A stretch of DNA of 64,000 nt from Marinobacter sp. NP-4(2019) (GTDB taxonomy: Bacteria; Pseudomonadota; Gammaproteobacteria; Pseudomonadales; Oleiphilaceae). Both the position numbers and the translations under genes were made by a program. The notes under the pieces were generated by a model. That model was not told the DNA's origin. It saw only the letters and a program-made list of their open reading frames with translations, and made no database searches. Where the stretch lies: positions 806,001 through 870,000 of the forward strand of contig NZ_CP034142.1 in NCBI RefSeq assembly GCF_003994855.1, in the 5' to 3' direction. Shown here piece by piece: positions 17,513 to 25,723 of the stretch; position 1 is the first letter of the stretch; every line of letters starts with the position of its first letter.

Positions 17513-18303
17513 GCCTTGAACGTGTGCTCCTCGGCGGGGAATGAGCGGTCACGTACTGCTTTGACATAGGCCTCAACGGCCTTCTGTACGGAACCGGTGT
17601 CGGCCAGAAAATCTTTGACAAAACGGGGCTTGCGGCCGGTGGTGATGCCCAGCATGTCATGCACGACCAGTACCTGGCCATCGGTGTCTGCACCCGCGCC
17701 GATGCCAATAACCGGTGCCTTGACGGCCTGAGTGATGCGCGCGGCCAGGGGAGCCGGTACGCATTCCAGGAGGAGAACGTCAGCCCCGGCGGCTTCCAGT
17801 TCGCAGGCGTGCTCAATCATCATTTCTGCTGCGTGTTCGTCGCGGCCTTGTACCTTGTAGCCGCCGAACTTGTTGACGAACTGGGGCGTCAGGCCAAGGT
17901 GGGCGCATACGGGAACGCCGCGTTCGCTGAGGGCGGCAATGGTATCGGTCATCCAATCGGTGCCCTCCAGTTTGACCATGTGGGCACCGGCGCGCATCAA
18001 CTCAGCCGCGTTTTCGAGGGCCGCTTCCATGGTGCCGTAAGTCATGAAGGGCATGTCCGCCATGATCAGTGAGCCACGGTTGCCTTTGGCGACCGAGCTG
18101 ACGTGATAGATCATCTGATCCATGGTGACGGGGAGAGTACTGTCGTGGCCCTGAAGAACCATACCGAGCGAATCGCCAATCAGGATCACATCCACACCGG
18201 CTTCACTGACGACCTGTGCGAAGGTGGCATCGTAGGAGGTGAGGGCGGAGAAGGCTTCGCCCTTTTGTTTGTATTCCCGCAGGGTATTAATGGTAACAGC
18301 CAT
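17509..18303 (-). CDS. panB: Ketopantoate hydroxymethyltransferase PanB
   Basis: 264 residues from the ATG at 18303, with an AAGGA ribosome site. The conserved magnesium-binding Asp is in ILIGDSLGMVLQGHDSTLPV, and IGIGAG near the C-terminus is intact. It adds a hydroxymethyl group from methylene-tetrahydrofolate to alpha-ketoisovalerate. This links the folate and pantothenate genes around it. The longer upstream frame is non-coding. Confidence 0.97.
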   Translation of the reverse strand: MAVTINTLREYKQKGEAFSALTSYDATFAQVVSEAGVDVILIGDSLGMVLQGHDSTLPVTMDQMIYHVSSVAKGNRGSLIMADMPFMTYGTMEAALENAAELMRAGAHMVKLEGTDWMTDTIAALSERGVPVCAHLGLTPQFVNKFGGYKVQGRDEHAAEMMIEHACELEAAGADVLLLECVPAPLAARITQAVKAPVIGIGAGADTDGQVLVVHDMLGITTGRKPRFVKDFLADTGSVQKAVEAYVKAVRDRSFPAEEHTFKA

Positions 18304-18417
18304 AAAATCCTTGCCTTGTGGGTGGATGGGCCAAGACTGCGCCGGGGTCAACCGGCATTCAGGTGTTAAGGGTAATCCGGGGGTGTGGCTGAGGCAATAG
18401 TACCACGAACTCCACAA

Positions 18418-18933
18418 TCAACCGGGGGGAAACGGTTCCCGGGGGAGCGGAGGCAGTGGCCGCAGGTTGTTGTCGGGGCACTGCTGTCTCAGGCGGGCAA
18501 TGGTCCGTCCGTCGGGCAATGTCAGATCCGCGTTCAGGTCAAGCAGGGGTTGCAGCACAAAGTCGCGATTGGGGAGTTCCGGATGGGGAACCGTCAGGCG
18601 CTCGTCATTAATGGTGTGATCGCCGAATATCAACAGGTCCAGGTCCAGTGTTCTTGGTCCCCAGTGCTGCTTCCTTTCCCGGCCATGGTGCCGCTCGATC
18701 GCTTGTAGGTGGTCAAGCAACTGCAAGGGGCGGAGTCGGGTCCGCAACCATACCGCACCGTTGACGAAATCAGGCTGATCCTGGGGGCCAACGGGGTGGC
18801 TGCTGTAAAATGCCGACTGAGCCACCAGTGTGGTATCCGGCAAGGTCGCCAGTTCTGTCACGGCCCGGGCAAGTTGGGCGGTTGGATCCGCGAGGTTGCT
18901 GCCCAGTCCGATAAAGGCGTCCGTCATCGGCAT
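18418..18933 (-). CDS. folK: HPPK, 6-hydroxymethyl-dihydropterin pyrophosphokinase
   Basis: About 171 residues starting MPMTDAFIGLGSNLADP. It has the complete HPPK signature HWGPRTLDLDLLIFGD, including the arginine missing from the paralogue at 14464. The enzyme transfers pyrophosphate from ATP to the pterin in folate synthesis. It starts two bases after the pcnB stop and precedes panB by 114 bases, the arrangement seen in Pseudomonas. The start could also be the second ATG at 18927. Confidence 0.95.
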   Translation of the reverse strand: MPMTDAFIGLGSNLADPTAQLARAVTELATLPDTTLVAQSAFYSSHPVGPQDQPDFVNGAVWLRTRLRPLQLLDHLQAIERHHGRERKQHWGPRTLDLDLLIFGDHTINDERLTVPHPELPNRDFVLQPLLDLNADLTLPDGRTIARLRQQCPDNNLRPLPPLPREPFPPG

Positions 18934-18935
18934 GA

Positions 18936-20315
18936 TCAGGTCCGATTGGCCGGTTTGCGCTTGCGCCGGCGCTTTTTGGGCGCGTCCGCGGTCAGTTCGC
19001 TGAGCATGCGTTCCTGGCCTCGTTCGTCCGTTGCCTGGAAGTCCGTCCACCACTGTCCCAGTCCAGGCTCGATCTCACCTGCGGATTCGCGCACCAGCAG
19101 GAAGTCATAGGCGGCGCGGAAGCGGGGGTGCGACATGGCCATAAAAGCCCGTTTGCCCTGGCGGCGTGGCAGACGCATCTGCATTTCCCAGATTTCCTTC
19201 ATCGGGCCAGAAAATCGCTTCGGGATTGAGGTGGCCTGAACCTGGCGGCCGATAACCTTGGCAATCGCCCCATGAAGGGCCGGCTGAACCGGATCGCCGT
19301 TGTCCTGACGGTGGCGCCACTCTGCCTGAAGTGCGGGCCAGAGCATCGCCGCAAACAGGAAGTAGGGCGTGACGGATTTGCCCTCGGCAATGCGGGCGTC
19401 GGTGTTACGCAGGGCCTGACGAATCAGTTCGTCAGGTTCACCGTTATCCAGAGCCCTGACGGTTTCTGGAAACAGTGGGGCCAGCAAATTGTAGTCTCTC
19501 AGCATGTCGTAGGTGGCTTCGCCATAGCCTGCGGAGAAAAGTTTGAGGACCTCGTCGAACAAGCGTGCTGGCGGAATGTGGGTCAGCAGCGGAGCGAGCT
19601 CACGAATCGGCTCTTCGGTGCCCGGCTCGATATCGAAGCCCAGCTTGGCGGCGAATCGTATTGCCCGGAGCATCCGCACCGGATCTTCGCGGTACCGGGT
19701 TTCGGGATCGCCTATTAGTCGCAACTGGCGATTCTTCAGGTCTTCCACGCCGCCGGCGAAGTCGATAACGGTGAAGTCGCGGATACAGTAGTAAAGGGCG
19801 TTGACGGTAAAGTCCCGGCGCAGGGCATCTTCTTCCTGGGAGCCATAGACGTTATCCCGCAACAACAGGCCGTGCTCACTGGTACGACGGTCATCGTCGT
19901 CGGCATCGTCGTCCGCTTCTACGGCATTGCCGCGGAAGGTGGTGACCTCAATGATTTCGCGGCCAAACACAACGTGCACAATCCGGAAGCGGCGGCCGAT
20001 CAGTCGGGAGTTCCGGAACAGGTCATGGACTTCTTCTGGCGTGGCATTGGTTGCGATATCAAAGTCCTTGGGTTGGCCGCCCAGGAGAATATCGCGGACA
20101 CCGCCACCTACGAGGTAGGCCTCATAGCCGGACTTGTTCAGCCGGTGAAGCACTTTTTTGGCCGGTTCGCTGATCGCGGAGCGAGAGACGTTGTGTTGCT
20201 CCCTCGGGATTTCCTGCCGCTGATAGGTGCGGTGCTTCTTCCTTCCGCTGCCGGGCATAAAGGACTGGATTTTTTCGACAAACTTCTCGAAGGGCGAGGT
20301 ATTTGAGTTAGGCAT
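18936..20315 (-). CDS. pcnB: Poly(A) polymerase I
   Basis: 459 residues. The nucleotidyltransferase core has YLVGGGVRDILLGG followed by the catalytic DFDIATNAT (Asp-x-Asp), and RRDFTVNALYY in the RNA-binding head. A highly basic tail (KKRRRKRKP) is typical of PcnB and separates it from CCA-adding enzymes. It adds 3' poly(A) tails that promote RNA decay. It lies downstream of the CrcZ-like RNA and upstream of folK. The leader of 145 bases after the crcZ terminator should hold its own promoter. Confidence 0.96.
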   Translation of the reverse strand: MPNSNTSPFEKFVEKIQSFMPGSGRKKHRTYQRQEIPREQHNVSRSAISEPAKKVLHRLNKSGYEAYLVGGGVRDILLGGQPKDFDIATNATPEEVHDLFRNSRLIGRRFRIVHVVFGREIIEVTTFRGNAVEADDDADDDDRRTSEHGLLLRDNVYGSQEEDALRRDFTVNALYYCIRDFTVIDFAGGVEDLKNRQLRLIGDPETRYREDPVRMLRAIRFAAKLGFDIEPGTEEPIRELAPLLTHIPPARLFDEVLKLFSAGYGEATYDMLRDYNLLAPLFPETVRALDNGEPDELIRQALRNTDARIAEGKSVTPYFLFAAMLWPALQAEWRHRQDNGDPVQPALHGAIAKVIGRQVQATSIPKRFSGPMKEIWEMQMRLPRRQGKRAFMAMSHPRFRAAYDFLLVRESAGEIEPGLGQWWTDFQATDERGQERMLSELTADAPKKRRRKRKPANRT

Positions 20316-20460
20316 TGAATTCCGTTATTGCGTGAGCAAAAAACGAGAGTTTAACGGTTTGGACAGGATTTGCACACGTTTGCGGCCGAATGGCCGGGAA
20401 AAGCGGGCAATAAATGTTCATTCCCGAGTGAAATGCGGGTTTCCCATCAGCCAGATAATC

Positions 20461-20490
20461 AAAAGGCGGATCCGTTCTCACGAATCCGCC
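20461..20490 (-). terminator. Terminator of the CrcZ-like RNA
   Basis: On the minus strand GGCGGATTCGT and ACGGATCCGCC pair across a GAGA loop and are followed by TTTTGATT. It ends the small RNA before pcnB. Confidence 0.85.
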
Positions 20491-20841
20491 CTGAAAGCGT
20501 TGACGATCTGCATTGTTTTTGTTGTTGCCGGGATTTTTCTTCGTTTTTTTACCCCACTGTTCATCCCCAAATCCAGGGATCTCAGTAGTGCAAACGGAAG
20601 GCTTTGAATACACAGAGCGGTCAGAAGCATCGGGCGAGTCAGGGGTAAATGCAGTGCCGCCTGGAAGACGATTCTTCTCTACATCTACAACTCGCACGTG
20701 CCAAGGGACCACTAAAAAGCACAGTACCCAAAACACTCAGTTCGCTCACGTTCTGTATTTGTTTTTGTTACCGAACGTCTTCCTGCAGCTTTTTGTTTTT
20801 GTTTTGGCGCTGCGTTGTCACTCTTGTTTTTGTTGTTGTGC
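20461..20841 (-). ncRNA. crcZ: CrcZ-like Hfq/Crc-sequestering small RNA
   Basis: The 753-base gap between cbrB and pcnB encodes no protein but has every element of a CrcZ RNA. A sigma-54 promoter (20853-20869) predicts a 5' end near 20841, beginning GCACAACAACAAAAACAA, close to the 5' end I recall for Pseudomonas CrcZ. Five clusters fit AANAANAA: near 20822-20841, 20797-20816, 20756-20770, 20532-20551 and 20511-20527. A GC-rich terminator closes the RNA at 20461-20490, giving about 380 bases against about 400 in Pseudomonas. Family knowledge: CbrB activates crcZ on poor carbon sources and the RNA titrates Hfq/Crc, lifting catabolite repression. A minus-strand frame of about 140 codons across it has no ribosome site and is rejected. 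Confidence 0.88.
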
Positions 20842-20852
20842 GCTTATTAGAG

Positions 20853-20869
20853 TGCAGGGCGTGTGCCAG
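20853..20869 (-). promoter_or_regulatory. Sigma-54 promoter of crcZ
   Basis: The minus strand reads CTGGCACACGCCCTGCA: the -24 GG and -12 GC lie at exact sigma-54 spacing and six of the first seven consensus bases match. It sits about 12 bases before the predicted 5' end of the small RNA. Confidence 0.88.
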
Positions 20870-20919
20870 TTTTTATAAATTCTTAGTTAACAATCACTTA
20901 ATAAAAATCGGTTCGTAAG

Positions 20920-21001
20920 TGTTACCCCGTATGAGACCTAAGTGTTACTGATGCCTCGTTATTATTTCCGTGAGTGTTACCGTACGGAACATGGGGTAAC
21001 A
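20920..21001 (-). promoter_or_regulatory. Putative CbrB activator sites upstream of crcZ
   Basis: Four 6-base elements are visible: TGTTAC at 20920, 20943 and 20975 and GTAACA at 20996; the last two form an inverted pair with a 15-base spacer. They lie about 50-130 bases upstream of the -24 element, where sigma-54 activators bind. TGTTAC/GTAACA is the CbrB half-site I recall from Pseudomonas. The farthest site is 68 bases from the cbrB stop codon. Confidence 0.75.
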
Positions 21002-21068
21002 AATGAGCTAGAGTTCACATTTTGTAGGTAGCTATGTATGCAACAGAGGCCAACTACCCGCTGCTGTC

Positions 21069-22478
21069 TCAGTTGCCCGAGCTTTTCTTGCGTGGGATGC
21101 CCAGGCGCTGACGACGCTCCCACAGGGACTTGCGGCTGATTCCCAGTTTTTGTGCCAACTCGGTTTCGCTCATTTTGTCCTGGTTCTCCAGCACGAAATG
21201 CTGGAAGTAATCTTCCAGGGACAGATCGTTGGAGGATTCCGGCTCACGATTACGTACCTGTTCGTTGTTGCCTTCCACCAGGGTTTCCGGAATGTATTCG
21301 TCGCTACCGTCATATTCCAGGTCCAGCAGGGACGGGGTGATCAGGTCGGTGTCGCACAGGATAGTGGCTCGCTCGATGGCGTTTTCCAGCTCCCGCACGT
21401 TACCTGGCCAGCGGTGTCGCTCCATGGAACGCATGGCTTCGGGGCTGAGATTCAGGTTGGGCTTGCCCATCTTCTCGCCCTGCCGCCGCAGGAACCGCTG
21501 GGCAAGACCCAGAACGTCTCCCTGTCGCTCTCGCAGTGGCGGAATGCGTACCTGCATGACGTTGAGGCGGTAGTAGAGATCTTCGCGGAATTCGCCGGTT
21601 CGGGTCATCGCCTTCAGGTTGCGATGTGTCGCGGCAATCATGCGCACACTGACCTTGCGGCTCTGAGTCGACCCGACTTTGCGGATCTCGCCCTCCTGCA
21701 GCACGCGCAACAGTCGTGCCTGGGCTTCCGGTGGCAGTTCACCGATCTCGTCCAGGAACAGGCTGCCGCCATCGGCGGCCTCTATCAAGCCGGTTCGGGC
21801 GGAGACAGCGCCGGTGAATGAACCTTTCTCATGGCCGAACAGTTCCGATTCAATCAGGCTTTCCGGTATCGCTGCACAGTTCACGGAAATGAGCGGTTTG
21901 GTTGCCCGTGGGCTGAGCAGGTGCAATGCCCGTGCGGCCAGCTCCTTACCTGTGCCGGACTCGCCCTGAATCAACACCGTGGTTTCTGTCGGTGCCACCT
22001 TGCGGATCAGAGTGAAGACTTTTTGCATCGCCTCGCACTTGCCGTACATGATGCTGGCCGGGTCTCCACTTGTGGCTTCGTCGCCGGGCGTGGCGGTGTC
22101 GGGTGCCGGTGCATCCGTCGATGCGCGCTGTTTGCGGGTCAGGATGTTGTCGACGGCCGCCAGCATTTCATCATGATCGAACGGCTTGGCGATGTACTCA
22201 ACGGCCCCCATTTTCATGGAATCCACGGCAGACCGAAGGCTGGCGTAGCTGGTCATAATCAGCACCGGCGTATTGGGGGCGCGGTTGATCAGTTCGGTGC
22301 CTGGGGCGCCGGGCAGCCGCAGGTCGGAAATGATCAGATCAAATTCGTCGGGATCCTGGCTCTGTTCCGCTTCCTCAACGGAGCCTGCATCGGTGACGTC
22401 GTAACCGGCATGCTGCAGTAACTTCCTTACTGCGGAGCGGATAATCTCTTCGTCTTCTACGATCAGAATGCGAGGCAT
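21069..22478 (-). CDS. cbrB: Sigma-54 response regulator CbrB
   Basis: 469 residues. The receiver domain (1-120) has the phospho-acceptor Asp52 in IISDLRLPG. The AAA+ domain has Walker A GESGTGKE (about 172-179), the sigma-54 contact loop GSFTGA (about 219-224, a variant of GAFTGA) and Walker B SLFLDEIGELP. The C-terminus holds a Fis-type helix-turn-helix (ETELAQKLGISRKSLWERR). Named CbrB from its adjacent CbrA-type kinase, its position next to pcnB and gluQ-dksA, and the CrcZ-like gene with matching upstream sites downstream of it. It activates sigma-54 promoters under poor carbon or imbalanced carbon/nitrogen supply. Six bases separate it from cbrA. Confidence 0.93.
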   Translation of the reverse strand: MPRILIVEDEEIIRSAVRKLLQHAGYDVTDAGSVEEAEQSQDPDEFDLIISDLRLPGAPGTELINRAPNTPVLIMTSYASLRSAVDSMKMGAVEYIAKPFDHDEMLAAVDNILTRKQRASTDAPAPDTATPGDEATSGDPASIMYGKCEAMQKVFTLIRKVAPTETTVLIQGESGTGKELAARALHLLSPRATKPLISVNCAAIPESLIESELFGHEKGSFTGAVSARTGLIEAADGGSLFLDEIGELPPEAQARLLRVLQEGEIRKVGSTQSRKVSVRMIAATHRNLKAMTRTGEFREDLYYRLNVMQVRIPPLRERQGDVLGLAQRFLRRQGEKMGKPNLNLSPEAMRSMERHRWPGNVRELENAIERATILCDTDLITPSLLDLEYDGSDEYIPETLVEGNNEQVRNREPESSNDLSLEDYFQHFVLENQDKMSETELAQKLGISRKSLWERRQRLGIPRKKSSGN

Positions 22479-22484
22479 AGGGGT

Positions 22485-25448
22485 TTACAACCTTTCGTTC
22501 TGGCTGGTGGCAGCATTCTCGGGTTCCGGCTCGTAAGCTGGCAGCTTCAACTGTACACAGGTACCCCGGCCGGTTGCCGGGTCTGCCGGGCTGTCCACGT
22601 GTATGTTGCCGTAGTGTTCTTCAACAATGCTGTACACCAGCGATAAACCAAGGCCGGTGCCCTTGTTAGGCGCCTTGGTGGTGTAAAAGGGTTCGAATAT
22701 GTGGTCGAGCTGGTCTCGGGGAATGCCCGATCCTTCATCGGTGACTTCGATAATAGCGGAGTAGCCGTCGCGGTTTCCACTGACCCGTATAGTCCCGCCC
22801 TCGGGAGAGGCGTCCCGGGCATTGGCCAGCAGGTTCACGAAGACTTGGACCAGTCGTTGTTCGTCACCCAGTATCATCAGCTGGTCCGGGCAATCGTTGA
22901 TGTATGTGATACCGAGGCCACGACCACTGAGGGATAGCAGGTTGATGGATTCGTCCACACAGCGTTGAATGACGACCGGCTCGTAGCGGTTGGCCTGGGA
23001 ATGGTTGCCGGTACGGGCAAAATTCATCAGCGATTGCAGGATGGCGGAGATGCGCCGGGTTTGTTGTTGAATCTGTTCGGCGGTCGAGAGGATTTCCGGG
23101 TCGTCTGTTTCCAGCTTCAGATTTTGCGCGAGTGAGGAAATGCCGGTGACCGGGTTGCCGATTTCGTGGGCCACACCCGCTGCCAGGCGACCAACAGAGG
23201 CGAGGCGTTCACTGTGCATCAACTCGTCCTCGAGTAACCGGGTTTCGGTCTGGTCTTCCACCAGGATGATGCTGCCACCTTCCGGGTGATCGGGACCGCT
23301 CAGGGCCGCCTTGTGCAGGTTCAGCCAGTGGGGTTTGCCATTCAGATCCATCCGGTGTTTGTAGCGGTGCAGTTCTTCACCGCAGTTGAAATCATCCAGC
23401 AGCAGGTGCCAGTGTTCCGGCAGAGCCATCAGGCGGGCACCGACAACATCGTCAGCTGTAATGCCGGTCAACTGCTCCATGGTGTGATTCCACATCAGTA
23501 TCTCGCCATCTTCACCCACCGAACAGGCCGGAATCGGTAGATTCTGGAGGGTCTGCCGGTAATGTCGGCGCAGGTTGTCCAGCTCCCCGGCCAGGCCTGT
23601 CAGTTGGTTCTGGTAATCCCCCAGGGCTCGCTCCACATAGCGGATATCCTGCGCGGTGCCACTGCTGGCCATGGGCTTGTAGCCCAAGTGCCGCTTGACC
23701 AGGTCCCTCGCCACGGCGGGGCCCAGAAGTCCCGAGAGGTTAATTTCCACCTGGTCGCGAAGGCGCCTCAGTTGATAGGGACGATATTCAATGTTGGGTA
23801 ATTTAAGTTGCCCCAGGGCTCGCTCGACCTCGCGTTTGGCGACGCCGTAGCCAAGAGGGTCGGCCAGCTGGTGGACGAAGTCCGAAGATGATGTGGCCAC
23901 CAATTCCCGGCGATGGGGACGTGACAGGGCTCCAAGGGAGCAGGCCTGGGCAGCGCTGGTTTCCTCGGAGGAGCTGCCGCTGAGGATGGAGATCAGCGAA
24001 AATACGGTAACGTTCACGGTTAGACTGATAAAGGTAAATATGTGCCAGTTGCTGTAATCCGGCACCAGCGGAGCGCCCAGCCATTCCAGCAGGTTGGCCG
24101 TATGGGAGAACGGAAGCACCAGGGTGACAATCCAGATCGCCATCCCCGACACCAGTCCGGCGATCAACCCTCGTCTGTTGCCCTCCGGCCAGTAAATGAC
24201 GCCGAGGGCTCCTGGCAGTAGCTGCAACATGCCGGATAGGGAGATGGCGCCCAGAATAGACAGATCCAGGTTGGTGCCGATGGTTTCATGGAACAGCAAG
24301 GCTGCGAAAATGATAACAGCAATCAGCAGGCGCTTGATCCACTTCAGCCAGTGGTAGATGTCGCCGTGGTCCCTCGGCGTGCGCAGGGGCAGGACAATGT
24401 GGTTCAGTACCATGCCGGCCAGCGCCAGGGTGCTGACGATCATCAGGCCGCTGGCCGCCGACAGGCCGGCGATGTACATCAACAGGGTCAGCGCCGGACT
24501 GCCCAGGGCCTGGGCGGTGCCGATAGCGTAAAAGTTGGGCCCGGTGGTTGCCGCCAATTCCTGACCGCCCCAGAGAATCAAGGGTACTGGCAACCCCAGT
24601 AACAACAGGTACAGGGGTAGCCCCCAACTGGCCTTTGCCAGTGCCTTGGGCGACGGATTTTCACTGAAGGTCATGTGGTACATGTGGGGCAGTACCAGGG
24701 CGCCGGCAAAGGACATCAGCATTAATGCTCGCCAGCTGCCGTCGTCTATGCTCATGGCCATGGTGCTGGCCGGTGAGCTCTGGCTCTCCAGCCAGGCTTC
24801 AAGGCCGCCCATGCCGCCGAAAACACTGAACAGGATAACCCCGCCCAGAGTCAGCAATGCGGTCAGCTTGACCACGGAGTCGAAGGCAATGGCCAGTACC
24901 AGTCCCTGATGGGTTTCGGTGCCCTGATTTCGGCGAGTGCCAAACAGCATCGCGAACAGCACCACGGTAATGCTGAACATAACGCTGATCAGGTTGCGGG
25001 AGGTCTCCGGAGCCAGCAGGCTGGCGGAAGTGGAAACGGCCTGTATCTGCATGCTGAGCAACGACAGTATGGCCGCGCCGGAGCAGAGGGTGACCAGTGT
25101 GCCGGCCCATTGGCTGCGGTAGCGGTAGGCAAAGAGATCGGCCAGTGATGTCAGCTGATAGGCCCGTCCGATACGCATGACCGGGTTCAGCAACACCGGG
25201 GCCAGGAGGAAGGCGCCACTGATGCCCAGATAGTAAGCCAGGAAGCCAAAGCCGGATTCCGCGGCCACACCCACGGCGGCATAGACGGCCCAAATGCCGG
25301 CGTAGACCCCCAGACTCAGGGTGTAGACCAGGGGATGTCGGACCCAGTGTTGTGGTATGACGCCACGCTCGGTCACCCAGGCAACGCCGAATAGGATCAT
25401 CAGATACAGCAGGCTGGCCAGTAACAGGCCCGGTGCGCTAAAACTCAT
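22485..25448 (-). CDS. cbrA: Sensor histidine kinase CbrA with SLC5-type transporter domain
   Basis: 987 residues from the ATG at 25448. The first roughly 490 residues form about 13 membrane helices of the sodium/solute symporter (SLC5) fold, as in CbrA. A linker, a PAS domain (about 640-740, ILMWNHTMEQLTGITADDVVG) and a HisKA domain with phospho-acceptor His about 761 (AAGVAHEIGNP) follow. The HATPase has the N box LLANARDASPEGG and G boxes DEGSGIP and KGTGLGLSLV. In Pseudomonas CbrA responds to histidine and carbon/nitrogen balance, and its domain can move histidine. The start lies within the end of the small upstream gene, implying translational coupling. Confidence 0.94.
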   Translation of the reverse strand: MSFSAPGLLLASLLYLMILFGVAWVTERGVIPQHWVRHPLVYTLSLGVYAGIWAVYAAVGVAAESGFGFLAYYLGISGAFLLAPVLLNPVMRIGRAYQLTSLADLFAYRYRSQWAGTLVTLCSGAAILSLLSMQIQAVSTSASLLAPETSRNLISVMFSITVVLFAMLFGTRRNQGTETHQGLVLAIAFDSVVKLTALLTLGGVILFSVFGGMGGLEAWLESQSSPASTMAMSIDDGSWRALMLMSFAGALVLPHMYHMTFSENPSPKALAKASWGLPLYLLLLGLPVPLILWGGQELAATTGPNFYAIGTAQALGSPALTLLMYIAGLSAASGLMIVSTLALAGMVLNHIVLPLRTPRDHGDIYHWLKWIKRLLIAVIIFAALLFHETIGTNLDLSILGAISLSGMLQLLPGALGVIYWPEGNRRGLIAGLVSGMAIWIVTLVLPFSHTANLLEWLGAPLVPDYSNWHIFTFISLTVNVTVFSLISILSGSSSEETSAAQACSLGALSRPHRRELVATSSSDFVHQLADPLGYGVAKREVERALGQLKLPNIEYRPYQLRRLRDQVEINLSGLLGPAVARDLVKRHLGYKPMASSGTAQDIRYVERALGDYQNQLTGLAGELDNLRRHYRQTLQNLPIPACSVGEDGEILMWNHTMEQLTGITADDVVGARLMALPEHWHLLLDDFNCGEELHRYKHRMDLNGKPHWLNLHKAALSGPDHPEGGSIILVEDQTETRLLEDELMHSERLASVGRLAAGVAHEIGNPVTGISSLAQNLKLETDDPEILSTAEQIQQQTRRISAILQSLMNFARTGNHSQANRYEPVVIQRCVDESINLLSLSGRGLGITYINDCPDQLMILGDEQRLVQVFVNLLANARDASPEGGTIRVSGNRDGYSAIIEVTDEGSGIPRDQLDHIFEPFYTTKAPNKGTGLGLSLVYSIVEEHYGNIHVDSPADPATGRGTCVQLKLPAYEPEPENAATSQNERL

Positions 25449-25614
25449 TGGGGTCCCGCCGCCACTCAAGCCAGAAACCGATGGCGATTAGCCCGGCCCA
25501 GATAATGTAGGGGGTGTACCAGGCGTTACCCGGAGAGGTCCACCAGTCGAGAATGTTCGGTGAAAAAATATAGATGGCCAGAACCAACAGGAAGACCAGA
25601 CGATAGATGTACAT
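25438..25614 (-). CDS. cbrX: Small membrane protein upstream of cbrA (CbrX-like)
   Basis: 58 residues from the ATG at 25614 (64 if a GTG at 25632 is used; neither has a clear ribosome site). It has two hydrophobic helices (LVFLLVLAIYIFS and YIIWAGLIAIGFWLEW) and a charged tail RRDPNEF. It overlaps the cbrA start by 11 bases. A small open frame called cbrX overlaps cbrA in Pseudomonas putida and affects cbrA translation, by recollection; the position and size here match. Function as a protein unknown. Confidence 0.75.
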   Translation of the reverse strand: MYIYRLVFLLVLAIYIFSPNILDWWTSPGNAWYTPYIIWAGLIAIGFWLEWRRDPNEF

Positions 25615-25651
25615 CAGGCTTGGTATCCGCACTGAAGTTTGTGAAGGGCTT

Positions 25652-25709
25652 GGAGCCTCTGAATAACTCCCGAAAGCCAGAGGCGATTCAGGAGTTATTC
25701 AGAGGCTCC
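25652..25709. repeat. 19-bp perfect inverted repeat between gluQ and cbrX
   Basis: GGAGCCTCTGAATAACTCC (25652-25670) and its exact reverse complement (25691-25709) flank a 20-base loop. No T-tract follows on either strand, so it is not a standard terminator. It could be a small palindromic or miniature mobile element, or an RNA hairpin in the leader of the cbr operon. Confidence 0.85.
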
Positions 25710-25723
25710 TTATACCACGTAGC

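Noticed and set aside
20308..20736. Minus-strand open frame of 142 codons across the crcZ region
   Set aside because: No ribosome site, no family similarity, and it crosses the terminator hairpin and runs into pcnB; the small RNA explains the region better.
25652..25709. Rho-independent terminator between gluQ and cbrX
   Set aside because: The stem is strong but no T-run follows on either strand, so it is listed as an inverted repeat instead.
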